Shown here one piece after another: positions 1 through 11,452 of a stretch of 64,000 bases of DNA. The notes under the pieces were generated by a model, which saw nothing but the letters and a program-made list of their open reading frames with translations, searched no databases and was not told where the DNA came from. This DNA is from Pseudeuparius sepicola (taxonomy: Eukaryota > Arthropoda > Insecta > Coleoptera > Anthribidae), in the NCBI GenBank assembly GCA_963920635.1, contig OY987298.1, positions 105,715,309 to 105,779,308 on the forward strand. Direction: 5' to 3'. Each line of letters starts with the position of its first letter. The first letter of the stretch is position 1. Both the position numbers and the translations under genes were made by a program.

Positions 1-360
1 GAACAGAGGGAGTATTTCGAAAAGGTTTTTTTTTATGGATTAAGATTTACCTACAGTCTTAATTTCTTTAAAATTAGAAAAAATAAAAGTCGTGTTAGTC
101 TAAACATGCAAGTTTTCTTGTTGCTTTTGTTCCAGAATTTAAAAAAGTTATTGTTTGGATTTTCGATTGAAATTTAGTGAATTAAAAATGTAATACGCAT
201 AAATTAAATTGAAAATAAATTTTTCCAGGGCCATCTTGATCTTGACAATGACTTTAAACGATGTTAATTTTATCAAACTTATTCTGATTTTCAATTCAAT
301 TCAAGTATTTTAAGTACAGTAATTTGCAGTAAAAAATCTAGGCAAGATATTTTTGAATGT

Positions 361-560
361 TCGGGGACATAGAGCATTGACCAAACAAAAAATAACCTGT
401 TTAGACTAACATGATTTTTAAATTTTTATTGTACACGAGTGCAACGAAACCACGGGATTTAATACTTTTGGTGAATCTTAATCAATCAACAATCCACCCT
501 ACTGTTCATACAGGACACTCAAGAAAATAGGATTTTTGCCATATTTGCACAAAAATTTTG
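361..560. repeat. Dispersed repeat, copy 1 (partner near 9370-9560)
   Basis: This stretch resembles 9370-9560. Both have an A/T-rich block, then GGTGAATCTTAAT, CATCAAC, CTACTGTTC and a run near a CACTC(C/A)AGAAAT-like motif. In the second copy it lies just outside a large foldback. It is probably a subterminal piece of a DNA element. No reading frame is convincing. Confidence 0.5.
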
Positions 561-824
561 CGAGTATTTTAACCCGTTAAAAATAATGAATTGTCTAAAT
601 GTACGTTTATACCTATTCAAAATTCGGTTAGTGTGTTCATATGCATGATTTTTTATTTAAACTGACTTAAAAGTTAGTTCCCACTTGCAATAAGTATAAA
701 TAAACGGCTTATAAGTAAGTTAATGTGGCAGTGAAATCAAGCCCCATAACTCTTCTTTATCGAGGTGGTAGCAACTATCGCTCTTATATCTACAATTTGT
801 GAATCAGTTATAAAGGCTGTCCTG

Positions 825-992
825 TCAAAAAACAGGTTTGGTTAATATCCTGAAACGCGGCATTTAATTGATTGATGAAGGCGTTAATATCGGCAGAATA
901 TTTTCCCAAATTTTGTATTTGCTTTTTTTTTCTATCTCGAAAACAAAAAATAACGGCTGTAAAATCGCTCGTTGGCCACCTTGTACACTACG
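825..992. repeat. Dispersed repeat, copy 1 (partner 6870-7040)
   Basis: The two copies share AACGCGGCATT, GCGTTAATATCGG and a right end reading CCACCTTGTAC. That end resembles the CCACCCTGTAC end of the foldback elements elsewhere in the window. They look like single arms of a decayed palindromic DNA element. Short open frames across them are not similar to any family I recognise. Confidence 0.5.
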
Positions 993-1229
993 TTCCAGAT
1001 GTAACAGAAGAATCTAGTATTCTAATTTATTTGAATAGAAACCTGCTGCGAGGCAGATGTGCCTATGCATGCTGCTACTACTACACTAACCTGGCCGCAA
1101 CCTACGAGTACGTACAACGAATCATCCGCAAACTTAACCCGCCTAATAGTAGCGGGAAACGAACGGATCGCGACTACCGCTTCCGCTTCCGGCGCGGAGG
1201 GGGGTCAGCGGCGCGCGGCGCTTACTAAC

Positions 1230-1470
1230 CAGCGAGTCGGTGCACGTGTTGGTGTTCTCGATGCTGATCTTGATGGAGTCATCTTTGGCGAGGCGCCGCG
1301 GCGGCGGCGAGCGGACCTCCTCCTCGGACTGGGCCGCGGCCACGCGCCCGTTCGCGAGCCGCAGGCTGGGCGCGCGCCGAGCCGCCCCCCCGCTCCGCCT
1401 CTCGCCGCCCGCGCCGCCGCCGCCGCCGCCGCCTCCGCCGCCTTCTCCGCCGCCGCCTCCGCCGCCGTCC
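1230..1470 (-). CDS. Candidate internal exon, Gly-rich then KDDSIKISIENTNTCTDSL-type segment
   Basis: On the minus strand an acceptor-like TTGTTGCAG (1479-1471) precedes an open frame. After one base completing a split codon, it encodes DGGG... (about 20 Gly), then an Arg/Ala-rich stretch, then QSEEEVRSPPPRRLAK and DDSIKISIENTNTCTDSL. It ends at a donor, either GTTAGT after CTG (exon end 1230) or GTAAGC four bases later (exon end 1226). The frame is open throughout and GC-rich, unlike the AT-rich surroundings. The last 20 residues are balanced in composition and look like real protein, not repeat translation. I do not recognise the gene. The poly-Gly part comes from GGC repeats and could vary in length. 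The alternative is a GC-rich non-coding island with a chance open frame. No partner exon is certain; a GC-rich first-exon-like region on the same strand lies near 10.95 kb but its frame does not clearly join. Confidence 0.45.
1412..1470. repeat. GCC/CCT trinucleotide-rich stretch
   Basis: Interrupted CCG and CCT triplets, read as GGC/GGA on the minus strand, give the poly-Gly part of the exon candidate. The stretch is expected to be length-variable. Confidence 0.8.
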
Positions 1471-1820
1471 CTGCAACAAGGACGGTGTGGGTGAGAGACG
1501 CGTTGTGGGGGGTCAGTGGGTTAGAAGGTGCCGGTGGCGGCGCATAGTAAACATCGGGGATTGTAGGTCACGTGGCGTTTTCAGGGGCAAGATCAGCGCT
1601 CAAAGGATTCAGGTATCCTTGCCTGATAATACTTTCGCTTGTGGTAGTGTGCTCATCTTGCATCGAACATACGCCAGTCACCGCTTAAAGCTTATTAGAA
1701 ACGTTAAATAATAGAAGATACATACTTTCAGGTAGATAACTTGCGACGACGTGACTATTAATAAAGAGGTATGTTTTTGTGAAATAACAGGTAAAGGATA
1801 ATCAGTTGAAAATAATGCAC

Positions 1821-1887
1821 TCCAGCCGGGATTCGAACGAGGGACCATTACCGTGGTCGTAGGCACTTAACCAACTACCGGGGCATA
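1821..1887 (-). ncRNA. tRNA-like sequence (tRNA pseudogene or SINE head)
   Basis: Read on the minus strand it has a box A-like CGGTAGTTGGTTAAGTG and a perfect box B, GTTCGAATCCC, about 35 bases apart, bounded by GCCCCGG and CCGGCTGG. That spacing fits an RNA polymerase III type 2 promoter. The stems do not all pair and there is no clear 3' CCA or T-run terminator, so a functional tRNA is doubtful. It is more likely a tRNA-derived SINE head or pseudogene. Confidence 0.45.
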
Positions 1888-2025
1888 CGGATTCCATCGG
1901 CTAGGTGGAATTTGTTCCAACTGACTATGTACTACCAGAAGGTGGTAGAGGGTGGAAGGTAACCATTCATTATTGTTAGTTATGCGAACTTCCCATTTGT
2001 TCTTCTACCTACAATATTCGACATA

Positions 2026-2380
2026 CGTGATCAGTTAAGGGCGGCCCTCGGCCGTTTCTCGGTAACTATGCAAGCTAGAAAGATGCGGTAAAAAAATTGT
2101 TTATAAAAGTGACCCAAGTAATTTCAATGAAAATGTTTTCAAGTTATTTCGTTTGCCGCCAGGGGGCGAATTCGCCATGTTGTTGTATAAAACTGTCTTT
2201 TCCTCCACAAATCGCCTACCTTATCTGGATCTGAAATAGTAAACGAACGAACAGCAAAGGAAATAACTTGAAAACATTTTCATTGAAATTATTTGGGTCA
2301 CTTTTATTAATTTTTTACCGCATCTTTCTAGCTTGCACAGTTCCCGAGAAATGGCCGAGGGCCGCCCTTAAGTGATCACG
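2026..2380. mobile_element. Palindromic MITE-like element, arms about 120 bp
   Basis: The left arm CGTGATCAGTTAAGGGCGGC... and the right arm, read in reverse complement, match over about 120 bases with few differences. The match includes CTCGGCC, GCAAGCTAGAAAGATGCGG and AATGAAAATGTTTTCAAG. The 100-bp centre contains CCGCCAGGGGGCG and no open frame. Size and structure fit a non-autonomous DNA transposon; the superfamily is unknown. Confidence 0.75.
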
Positions 2381-2879
2381 CTGTATAATGGCGACTTAAT
2401 GCAAGTATGAACGTGGAAATTCTTACCAACAATGTCAAGCTAAGAGTATTAAGAAACAGTCCCTCTTTATTTATAACTACAGGTACAAGCATCCATAATT
2501 GTTCAAAGTTTGTGCGACTATAGGTAGCTGATGACGATTTAGAAATAAGATTCTGAAAGAATATTTTCATGAGAGTAACTTTTATTAAATAAAGTTGCTA
2601 TTCCTTTAATCTTTTGAATTTTCGAAAATTGAAAGTTGAGACAAACGGATTGTTCTGACAATACTTTTATATTAAAAAAAAAATCCCCTGCTGGAAAGGA
2701 ATCGAAATACTCACAATTATTATTAAACGTACCTAGAGCCAGAACGTAACTTGTAATTAGGTACGAACAACTTTTCTCTCAAACAAAGAGCTAAAATATG
2801 AATTTCAATAAAGTTTTACAATTCATGAACTTACTTAGGGTTCCCCTGTTTATCTAGAATTTTCGAGATTAGAGAAAAA

Positions 2880-3579
2880 AAATGACTTTACGTAAAAACA
2901 CGTTCCGAGATATTTTTGAAAAACCCGAAAATTTCTTCGGCTTGCAACTTTTTTGTTTTAAGAGTTACAAAAAAATGTCACAACGAAATTTGTGAACAAA
3001 ACTGTTTTTTTATGTCTATTTTATCAGAATTTGGAAAATGTTTAGTGGGTGCTCTCTTAGCACTTTAAAAAGATATTCAATTATAACAGGAGGTGGCCTT
3101 TTATGATGTACATTCATAATTTCAGTATTTTTTATCAACTTACTAGATTGAAATGCAAAATATGTTTTCATAAATTTTTTCAAGTTCTATTATACAATGA
3201 TTATGTTAGAAATACCAAATGGTTAACTTATAGAAAGCTTCTTGCTCTGTTTTCTACTAGGCCTGCTATAATTGAGTAATTTTTTTAATTGGTATAAGAT
3301 AGCACCTACTAAACCGTGAAATTTTTCCAAATTCTCATAAAATAGGCTTAAAACAATCAGTTTTGCCTACAAACATTAAGACATTTTTTTTGGTAACTCT
3401 TGAAACAAAAAAAGTTACAAGTCGCAGAAATTAGGGCAACTTTGGATCTTAAATATGTTTTCACACAAGACTAGCCCTTCAAAAAGATAATTTTTTCTTT
3501 CAAATAAAATTCTTGTAAAATGCATATTTGTGGAGATATTATGTCGAGTGGTCCTCCCTCCATCAATAGACACCCTGTA
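2880..3579. mobile_element. Decayed TACAGGGTG-family foldback
   Basis: The right end reads TCAATAGACACCCTGTA. The left arm near 2887-2965 (AAAAACACGTTCCGAGATATTTTTGAAAA, then TTCGGCTTG) pairs with the right arm near 3390-3540. The same arm sequence occurs at 53600-53740 and 55845-55960, so these are copies of one family. The left terminus is no longer recognisable. Confidence 0.6.
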
Positions 3580-5150
3580 TACGGTTCGACATCAAAGTCG
3601 ATAAAATCATAAAAGTAATATAGCTAACGAATATTTATGTGTGGAATACCCGGTGTGTATTTTCCGCGAATAAAACAATAATAAATAAATTCTAAATATG
3701 ACATGCATTCAATCTTTATCTATCTAATTAAAAGAAATAAAAGAATTATCTTGTTACAGCTGTTGATTTTTGATAGCTTTCTGTAATCGCTTCTAAAATC
3801 CTTTTAAACAGAGAAACTCCATTGTTCCACTTTTGAATCTATAATGAATAGAGAGGCGACAGAGATTATTTTAATAGGCTTTGAACTGTTCACACAAACT
3901 CTGGGTAGTTGTGCTGAGGACTTAATAAAGTTGAGACCTACTTTTCGAATAACACGTTTCTTGTTCTATTAATAGAGATTTGTCAATCTGACTAATTTAC
4001 TATTTTTAGAAGCCGTTCTTGCGTATTGATATAAAATACCTGAAGGATCTAAGAACGAAGAAAATTATATATATATTTTGTTTCCTTTTGTTTCCTTGCA
4101 ATTCTAATAACTTAAAAGAATACTGAAAGAAGTGAGCTACCCTTATTTTTTGATACCATACGGGAAAAGTTATAAAGAAAGCATGTTTGCTAACTGACAC
4201 TAACGTAAGGTGTGAAATTTAGTTGGTAAAAATCAACACGAATGAAGAATAATTATTGCATCTGGTTAGTTAGTAGCTAAAATTTAATTTATTACACTTC
4301 CCTCATTTACTTTTCCTGCTTTGGTCAGTTATAAAAAGTTAAGTAATGACGAAACATTCGACTTTATTGTCTGCCGCCCGAATTTTATATATTATGTTGT
4401 TATTGTCAGTTAATAAACTAAAAAAATTAAGGGTAGCATACCCTTGAATGCTTTTCACATTTTTTAAATCTTTTCTCGACTCTGTACTTACAGGAACATT
4501 TTCTTTTCGCAATATAATTATTTTGAGAATCAAAACTTTTTTATCAGGAGCAGCGTTTTTCTCAAAATTAAAGATAAAAGAATTTCCCTCCTAATCGGGG
4601 GACAGGAATGTATCCCAGAATAAATGAACAAATAATATTTTAAGTGAATCAATGATTCTTCAGAAATAAATAACACAATATTAAACAAAGTTAAAAAACA
4701 AGCATGCGCACGTAAAATGAAAAACAACAAAGAAGGCCGGTTGTACAAAAATATGCTAAAAAAATTGCAACGCTCATCTAAACATTTCTAGTGAAATGTT
4801 TCTAAACATAATAACAACATCATGACAACAAATCTAAACATTTCTAGTGAAATGTTTAGAATTCACTTTGGCTACAAATAAATATTTTATGTTTATCGCT
4901 CTTACCATAGCGAACTTCAAGCAAATTCGATATAGTTTTCATAACGGAGAAAGTAATCTTACAAACCAAGGTAATCAAAATCAGATTATTTGTTATGTGC
5001 CTAGCAGGAGTTTTTAAGTTCCCAAACGATTAAAACCTATGTAAAGAATTGGTTCTAAAGTGCAATCGGCTTGATAAATCAAACAGAAAACGATTTATTA
5101 TGTATTATATTTATTAGGTTTGTTTTAGAGTTATACAATAATAATTATTT
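3580..5150. other. Unassigned AT-rich DNA
   Basis: I see no conserved coding frame. A short near-duplicate, ACATTTCTAGTGAAATGTTT, occurs at 4780-4802 and 4836-4858, each itself palindromic. Open frames of 60-70 codons here look like chance. Confidence 0.5.
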
Positions 5151-5252
5151 CTTCTTGAAATCGGCAGTGAAGTGTCCCAAAATCTTCATTAAAAGCCCAG
5201 AAATCGGTACTGAAGTAGCCCATTATTGTACGATTTTTTCAATAAGTAGGCC
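5151..5252 (+). repeat. Dispersed repeat, copy 1 (partner 63889-63972)
   Basis: The two copies are nearly colinear from TTCTTGAAATCGGCAGTGAA to GATTTTTTCAATAAGTAGG. The second lacks about 8 bases before GATTTTTT. They lie about 58 kb apart in the same orientation. Element type unknown. Confidence 0.7.
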
Positions 5253-5566
5253 AATAAAGGCCCATTTAACTTTTCGTACACATTGCGAAATTGTTACCTA
5301 TATAGCAGCGCAATCCTTCAGTATACATATTTTAGTAGGTTTAAATATCAATAGATTTATTATGGAGGCTGCACATGCACAACAAGCAGCAGTTTGGTTT
5401 TTCCTTTCAAAGGCGCCGTGTCTTGTCATATACTTGACCTAGATAAAGCGATCGTCAAAGTCAAGCAACGCCGCGCGCAGTTGGTTCATGGACGGGTGAT
5501 CCCGTATGATTATTTTCTTACCTAATAAAACTTTTCTTTCCGATTTCAAAAAAAAAAAAATAATAT

Positions 5567-5684
5567 GAACCTCGGCACTGAAGTCCTTTTTATGACTCAT
5601 GTGGTTTATTTGCCTCGGCCAGAGGCCTCGGCAACTAAATTCCACATGAGTCATAAAAAGTTGAACTTCAGTGCCTTGGTACAT
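5567..5684. mobile_element. Small hairpin element (partial copy at 48810-48911)
   Basis: The arms ACCTCGGCACTGAAG...ATGACTCATGTGG and CCACATGAGTCAT...CTTCAGTGCCTTGGT are complementary around a GC-rich centre, CCTCGGCCAGAGGCCTCGG. It is a short perfect-type foldback of about 118 bp. The second copy keeps the centre and right arm only. Confidence 0.7.
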
Positions 5685-5996
5685 TAATAACTATTATTGG
5701 ACCTTAATAACATATTACCTACTTCTTTTTAGCGAGCATAGGTTTGTGCAAAAGGTATATAAAATTTAGGATTCCATTAGACGACTAAAATTCAATGGTG
5801 CATACTCAAAATATTATAAAATGATAGCACTCTAGCAATGCACTTACCGTATCACCCGCTATTAAGAGTAAATGTACAGCACGAACTTGGTGATTCAACG
5901 TTTTGACCCATTAAATAGATTTTTTCGATCTGTAGAGAGCAACACGTATTATTTTAAACTCTTGGTTCATACAAAGTTTAAGTAGGATTATTCTCT

Positions 5997-6139
5997 ACAG
6001 TTTGTTCAGCAAATGTTCGGCCCTACGTCACAACTCCCGTCTGGCTCGTGAATATACGACCGATATCCGTCGTATATTCATGAGTAAGGCAAGGACGGGA
6101 GTTGTGACGTAGGTCCGAACATTCGCTGAACAAACTGTA
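5997..6139. mobile_element. Hairpin element of about 143 bp, very conserved arms
   Basis: The left arm ACAGTTTGTTCAGCAAATG...CTACGTCACAACTCCCG pairs with the right arm CGGGAGTTGTGACGTAG...CATTCGCTGAACAAACTGT with only a few mismatches, around GTATATTC/GAATATAC. It contains the CRE-like core TACGTCA. It is a MITE or a processed hairpin locus. Confidence 0.7.
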
Positions 6140-6409
6140 TGTATGTACCTACCTACTTATAACTTGTAAATAAATAAGTACTTCGGGATGGCTTGAGACA
6201 ATTGCTTTGAATTCAAATTCTGTGTACGGCCAATGTGATAAATATTTTCAAATAATATTAGTAATTACTTAGAATAAAATTTGCATGGACCAAAAGTTTG
6301 AAATTATGCTACAGAAAGCCATTTTATTGGTTAAAATATTGAATTCTTACGTATGTACCGACAATTTTTACTCTTAAAATTATTTAGAAATATTTTAATT
6401 ATACCTATA

Positions 6410-6676
6410 AAATTTTATTTTTAAATCAAGCCAACGTTTCGACTCAGTTCCGAGCCATCATCACGGACAGTCTTACCAAGACTCTGTGTCTTCAACATTG
6501 CTCATAATATCAATTTTGGCGTTATTATCGAAACAAGGAGTAGTAAGTACCTATTTCTCCGCCAACACGAAATTGGTAGTAATGAGCAATTTCGAAGACA
6601 CAGAGTCTTGGTAAATCTAGCCCTGATGATGACTCGGAACTAAATCGAAATGTTGACGTGATTTAAATATAAAATT
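6410..6676. mobile_element. Inverted-repeat element, arms about 110 bp
   Basis: The left arm AAATCAAGCCAACGTTTCGA...ACCAAGACTCTGTGTCTTC pairs with the right arm GAAGACACAGAGTCTTGGT...ATGTTGACGTGATTTAAAT. A related but not identical motif, GACGTTTCGGC...GTCTTCCTCAGGG, lies at 18970-19010. Non-autonomous DNA element, type unknown. Confidence 0.65.
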
Positions 6677-6869
6677 ATATTTGTCCAAGAAAGCCAATAT
6701 TTTTGTCATTCAAAAATTATTGCTCACTACCTTTATTTTAAATCTCTAAAAAAGTTCAAAAAATAAAATCGTGTTTCATATTTATCGTTTTTTTTTCCAG
6801 GTAGAAAAACTTAGTTAAGGGGTGAACAATTTTTAACTACTACCCGTACGATCTGTACATTGTGCCCTA

Positions 6870-7040
6870 TTTAAAAAAAAACAGATTTGTTTATTGTCTT
6901 AAAAACGCGGCATTCAAATGTTTTTCTGATGAGTGCGTTAATATCGGGAAAACATTCTCACAAACCTTTGTAGTTTTTTCCTGGTGGAAAAATAAAAAAG
7001 TTAAGCGAGATAAATCTCTACTGGTCCACCTTGTACAAAC
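6870..7040. repeat. Dispersed repeat, copy 2 (partner 825-992)
   Basis: Shares AACGCGGCATT, GCGTTAATATCGG and the end CCACCTTGTAC with the copy near 0.9 kb. Confidence 0.5.
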
Positions 7041-9225
7041 AATTTCGTGGAACATTTAGATACGGGGAAGTGGGACCCTCTAAAGTACGTGTGGTTCACG
7101 TCCGTTGTTTCCGTCTAGGTACGAATATTCAATACGCCCCCAAGATTGAAGGTAAATAAAATAGGAAGTGGCGGGCGGCCCAGCGTTTCCGACTGAATTA
7201 TGAAAGGGATGAACCCTCGGCATGACCTAGCCAGAGCGAGCACCCGGCAAGGATCGTATGGGAAGGTATATGCAAAACGTGTAGTATCACCGAGTAAAGA
7301 TAAGCAGAGAAGGGTCACTTGGCAGCGGCACTTTGATCTAGGCGACTCAAAGGCTTGCCGCGCAGGGAGCGCTCCATTCCCGTTGCCTTCACCAATGTCT
7401 CCCGACTGGACTCTATACATGAACTGCGTCTTGCATGCATTTCAGCGGGGACGAGAGACGAGGGGTAGTAACGGCGGTCGGACTGGCTGGACATTATTCG
7501 CCAAGTGAGCCTTCTATAGTTAGTAATAGGCATGTATTCGGTGGTAGGAATATTTTGCTATAATGAATTTAATATGTCCGATGATATGAGGCTCAGTCAA
7601 CGACGGGAACAACTGATTATAGAGTCCAGTTGTGGTCATGGATGGATGGGTTGGTTTCAAGCCAAAAATGCCAATGTACATTTACGGCCGAAGGGCAAGT
7701 ATCTAAGTTCAAGTGGCTTTCGCAAAAGATTCACTGATACTTTTCTCACCGAAGAAAGGCGACGAAAATGTTCAACTCATCTCAACTCATTTGCATTGAG
7801 GCCTTTTTTGCCAACGTCGATATCAAATGAGGAGCAATCAGACAAAATCAGATAAATCCATTTTATAGAGCTTGGAGATATGGACGAAAAACGTGCCAAT
7901 AACAGGTTCTCAACTTTCACAAAAAAATTATAGTGCACTTGAAAGATATAATGTTAAAGACTTCGTAGACAATATTTTCGTTTTTATTTCATAATTAACA
8001 TAAGAATTATTACTAAGTACAAAACGGATTTGTCTGATTTTACTTGAGTTGAAGATAAATATTTAATTTTATAATGTAAAAGTGTTTATTTTAATGAAGG
8101 TAGTCGCCAAATATAATAATAATATTAACGTATAAAAGTAAGAAAACGTATAAAGCCTATAATATTCGAGAAAGTACACAATGAGTTCCGTCTCACACAG
8201 CGTCCACAACCTAAACTATAAAAACAGTATTTCCTTGAACCACCCGAAATTTTTGTTGTTAACCTCACTACGTTTTTTTGTTTTTTTTTCGTAACACCTG
8301 ACCTTGGCAAGTTAAAGCCGAAAATACATTATGTATATGCAAAATAGCACGGATAGAGTAATTCCTATGGAATTTTATTTTGTGGATTTATCTGGTTTTG
8401 CTTGATCGGTCTGATTTTAGGGTAGATTTTAAATAGGATTTAAACGGTTTTGCTTGAAACTGATTTCAACATTGGATTTATCTAATGAAAAGCAATAAGA
8501 ATGAATCACTAACTAATTTTTGACAAAAAATGGATTTGTCTGGTTTTGTCTGATCGCTCCTCAAATAGACCTGCGACAACATATTCTGTATAAGATGGAC
8601 ACTAACAAGCAATCATAGCTAAATAACTCGATCAGTAGAGAATACAATTTAAGAAACAGTTCCTGAACTGAAAACAAAGTGAAGAAATTTATATTTAAAA
8701 GAAATTTCAGGCGGTTCGGGAAGCAGTATTAATCATTAATAAGATATTGTACAGCAGTAGTTAGTACCAGGAAGACCCTTACTAAGTACTAGTTTTCACT
8801 TAATATCTGGGAAGTTCGTTAAGGAACACTTATAACACCCAAGGTAACAGTAATTAGAAATCACGAGAATTTAACAGTTTAATCTATAATCTATTTTTAA
8901 TGTTGCGTTGGTTGCTCTGTTTCCTGTGATGTAATTGGTAGTAATTGAATATGAGTTTTTGCTCCTATATTTTGTCGGATTCGTCAGAATGAGTATATAT
9001 CATTGCAAAATTCCGATGATATATTAAGTGCTCAGATGTTTGCTATATACCTAGATAAAAACTATATACAGTGTGTATTAATTTAACTGAACAGAATTTA
9101 TTATGTTTTAACAGAATCAGCTATTAATAGAAAACCACAAAAATGGCAAAAAATGTGTTACTCATTGCATCAAGGAAAAGGTCTTCCCATACCTCAAAAC
9201 CCCAAATACTGATTTTTAATATCAT
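7041..9225. other. Unassigned DNA with one GC-richer block
   Basis: 7160-7510 is noticeably GC-richer than its surroundings. It has open frames of about 100 codons on both strands, but neither resembles a known family and both have low-complexity composition. At 7800-8560 a phrase like GGATTTGTCTGATTTTGTC(T)GATC recurs, suggesting decayed repeats. Nothing else can be assigned. Confidence 0.4.
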
Positions 9226-9535
9226 AGCTTATACAGGGTGTCCAAAGGATACCCATATTGCAAAACAGGTTTTTTAATTTAATTTATAAATCTTACATTT
9301 TTAATTACCTAAATAAATTGCAATTAAAAATCGAAACAATAAGCCTGGTTACAAAACTAGGTGATATTAAATGAACAAAAAAGAATTGTTTACACTACTA
9401 TGAATTTTTAAATTTTCCTAGTTTTATTGTATAAAATAGAGTCCATGAGATCCACTTTAGGTGAATCTTAATACATCAACAGCAAAATTTTTTGAAATAC
9501 CCCCTACTGTTCGTGCAGAACGCACTCCAGAAATA

Positions 9536-10420
9536 GAATTTTAAGGGGGGTCTTTCATATAAAATTTTTCGATTTGGGCTTTCCTTGCCAAGTTATTCAG
9601 GTCTACAAGGTGACCCAAAAGTATTTTTTTTATTTACATCTCAATAACGGCGCTACTTAAAAATTTGAAATTTGGTATGTGTTATCTACATACTGGAAGA
9701 CGCCTTAGGGTAGTTTATTCATTTACACAGTGCCCTAAAAAAAAGGTAAAAAATAACAACCCCTACTAATTTTTTTGCTCAAACTTTTTTGAGGTTATCT
9801 TTTTGGTCTTGCAGGTCCATCATTTCAGTGTATCTTTTCATTTTACAACAAAAGTGTACTCAAAACGTGCCCCAAAACACCTGTTAACTTCAACATTCGA
9901 AACATAAAATTTTTACCTACCGATTTCAAACGTTACACATCGACTATACCATTTAAACTCCTACGAATAATGTTCCAAAACTTATTAGCTTTCAAAATGG
10001 AAAGGATTGAATTTAACAAAATTTGAACACCATATTTCAAGAAAACACATTATTTTGCCAATTTCAACGCAAACGGTTGGTTTTATCGTTATGAAACAAG
10101 AGTACATTTTTGTTGCAAAATGAGAAGATACACTGAACCTGGACCTGCAAGACCAAAAGATAATCTGAAAAAAGTTTGAACAAAAAATTAATAGTGGTTG
10201 TTAGTTTTTACCCTTTTTTAGGGTACTGTGTAAATGAATAAACTACCCTAAGGCGTCTTCCAGTAAGTAGATAACACATACCAAATTTCAAATTTTTAAG
10301 TAGCGCCGTTATTAAGATATAAATAAAAAAATAGTTTTGGGTCACCCTGTAGACCCGAATAACTTCGCAAGGAAAGCCCAAATAGAAAAATTTTATATGA
10401 AAGTTCCTCCTTAAATCCAC
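9536..10420. mobile_element. Large foldback element, two-tier arms
   Basis: The arms of about 350 bases pair almost end to end, including CTTTCATATAAAATTTTTC, GGAAGACGCCTTAGGGTAGT and GACCTGCAAGACCAAAA. Within each arm a CTACAAGGTGACCC / CTACAGGGTGACCC motif points inward. Two further end-like motifs lie outside: TACAGGGTGTCC at 9229 and CTCACCCTGTATA at about 10463. The centre (9900-10080) has no recognisable transposase. Confidence 0.75.
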
Positions 10421-10472
10421 CTGCCGAACACCCCTTTAAAGTATTTACTTTACATTCTGACTCACCCTGTAT

Positions 10473-10865
10473 ATATATCCCCTTTATAAACTATGGTATT
10501 GAAAATATGTATTTGGGGTCTTGAGATGGCAAAACCAATCGCACTATTCATATATATTTTCCTTGTGCGCCAGCCTGTATACGGTGTTAAGCGAAAAACG
10601 CCCAAAATCACCGCCGGACTGCTAAATTTTAGGGCATAGAATTATTTTGATTCTATATTCACTTTTTTCTCCCAAAATCGAAACCATCATTTTGATGAGG
10701 CCTATACGACATCGTGCCAACTCTTGTTGTGCAAACTACTATTTTCTGCGCCATCGCAGGTTATGATTTACTTATCCTCTGTGTGTGTCTAGTAGATTTT
10801 ATATATTATACTTTAGCTTTGGACTGCCGTTGTCGTTGAGGTCAATCCGCCTCCAGCTCCACACT
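10473..10865. other. Unassigned DNA, one CAGCCTGTATA end-like motif
   Basis: A motif GCGCCAGCCTGTATACGG near 10568 resembles the ends of the CAGGCTG repeat found inside the hAT element at 51.3-52.2 kb. Nothing else is recognised. Confidence 0.35.
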
Positions 10866-10948
10866 ATCCTCACTAATCCACCCGCACCCGCACCCGCAGC
10901 TGCGCCAGGTGCTGATGTCGACCGGTACGCGACGGCCACCGCACTAAC

Positions 10949-11125
10949 CTCGGGCATCCTCCGGCACTGCGCCGGCTCTTGACCACACGTTGCGGCCTTC
11001 GCGACCGAAGAGGACAACCGCTGATTATAGAAGAATTATTGCGCTTCCGGAAGTTGCAATTTGACTCTATTGAACGGTGGAAGGAAGTCGATAGGTAACC
11101 GACGCGCCGCGCGTGTGTTTTCACA
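10949..11125 (-). promoter_or_regulatory. GC-rich first-exon-like island
   Basis: A CpG-rich block stands out in AT-rich DNA. On the minus strand it contains GGAGGATGCCCGAG followed by a good donor, GTTAGTG (GT at 10948-10947), so ATG at 10957 would give a three-codon start before an intron. This is the layout of a first exon with a short coding part. A downstream acceptor is not proven. Reading the exon near 1.4 kb in frame would need a different frame that lacks an ATG here, so an intermediate exon or a different partner is required. Chance is possible. Confidence 0.3.
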
Positions 11126-11452
11126 TAGGAATTATATGCGTTTAAACGGTCGTTTTTTTTTCCTGGAATCGTGACCTAACAATTTGGATTCATTGTTGCG
11201 CGGAATGCAGGTAAAACATGTGGAGACAGTTCTTTCCTTAAAGAAATAAAATGCTCTTCTGAATTATCGCAAAGCCATTTAGGTATTAATTACTTCGTTA
11301 GTCGGCAATGTCTCAATACACGCACCAACTTATCAAAACTGGTCTGTTTTGCACTGTTCCAAAATGTGCAGCTGAAAAATTTGTTGCGATATTATACGAC
11401 CTATGTTTAAAGAACATAAACCAGTGTTAAAAAAGTGAAAAAATCTTGCTAT

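Noticed and set aside
1059..1547. Ala/Arg/Pro-rich plus-strand frames over the GC-rich block at 1.2-1.5 kb
   Set aside because: Low-complexity antisense translations of the GGC/CCG repeats; the minus-strand frame with splice signals is more plausible.
7115..7508. About 100-codon frames on both strands in a GC-richer block
   Set aside because: Both strands are open at once, no recognisable domain, and no splice signals I could support.
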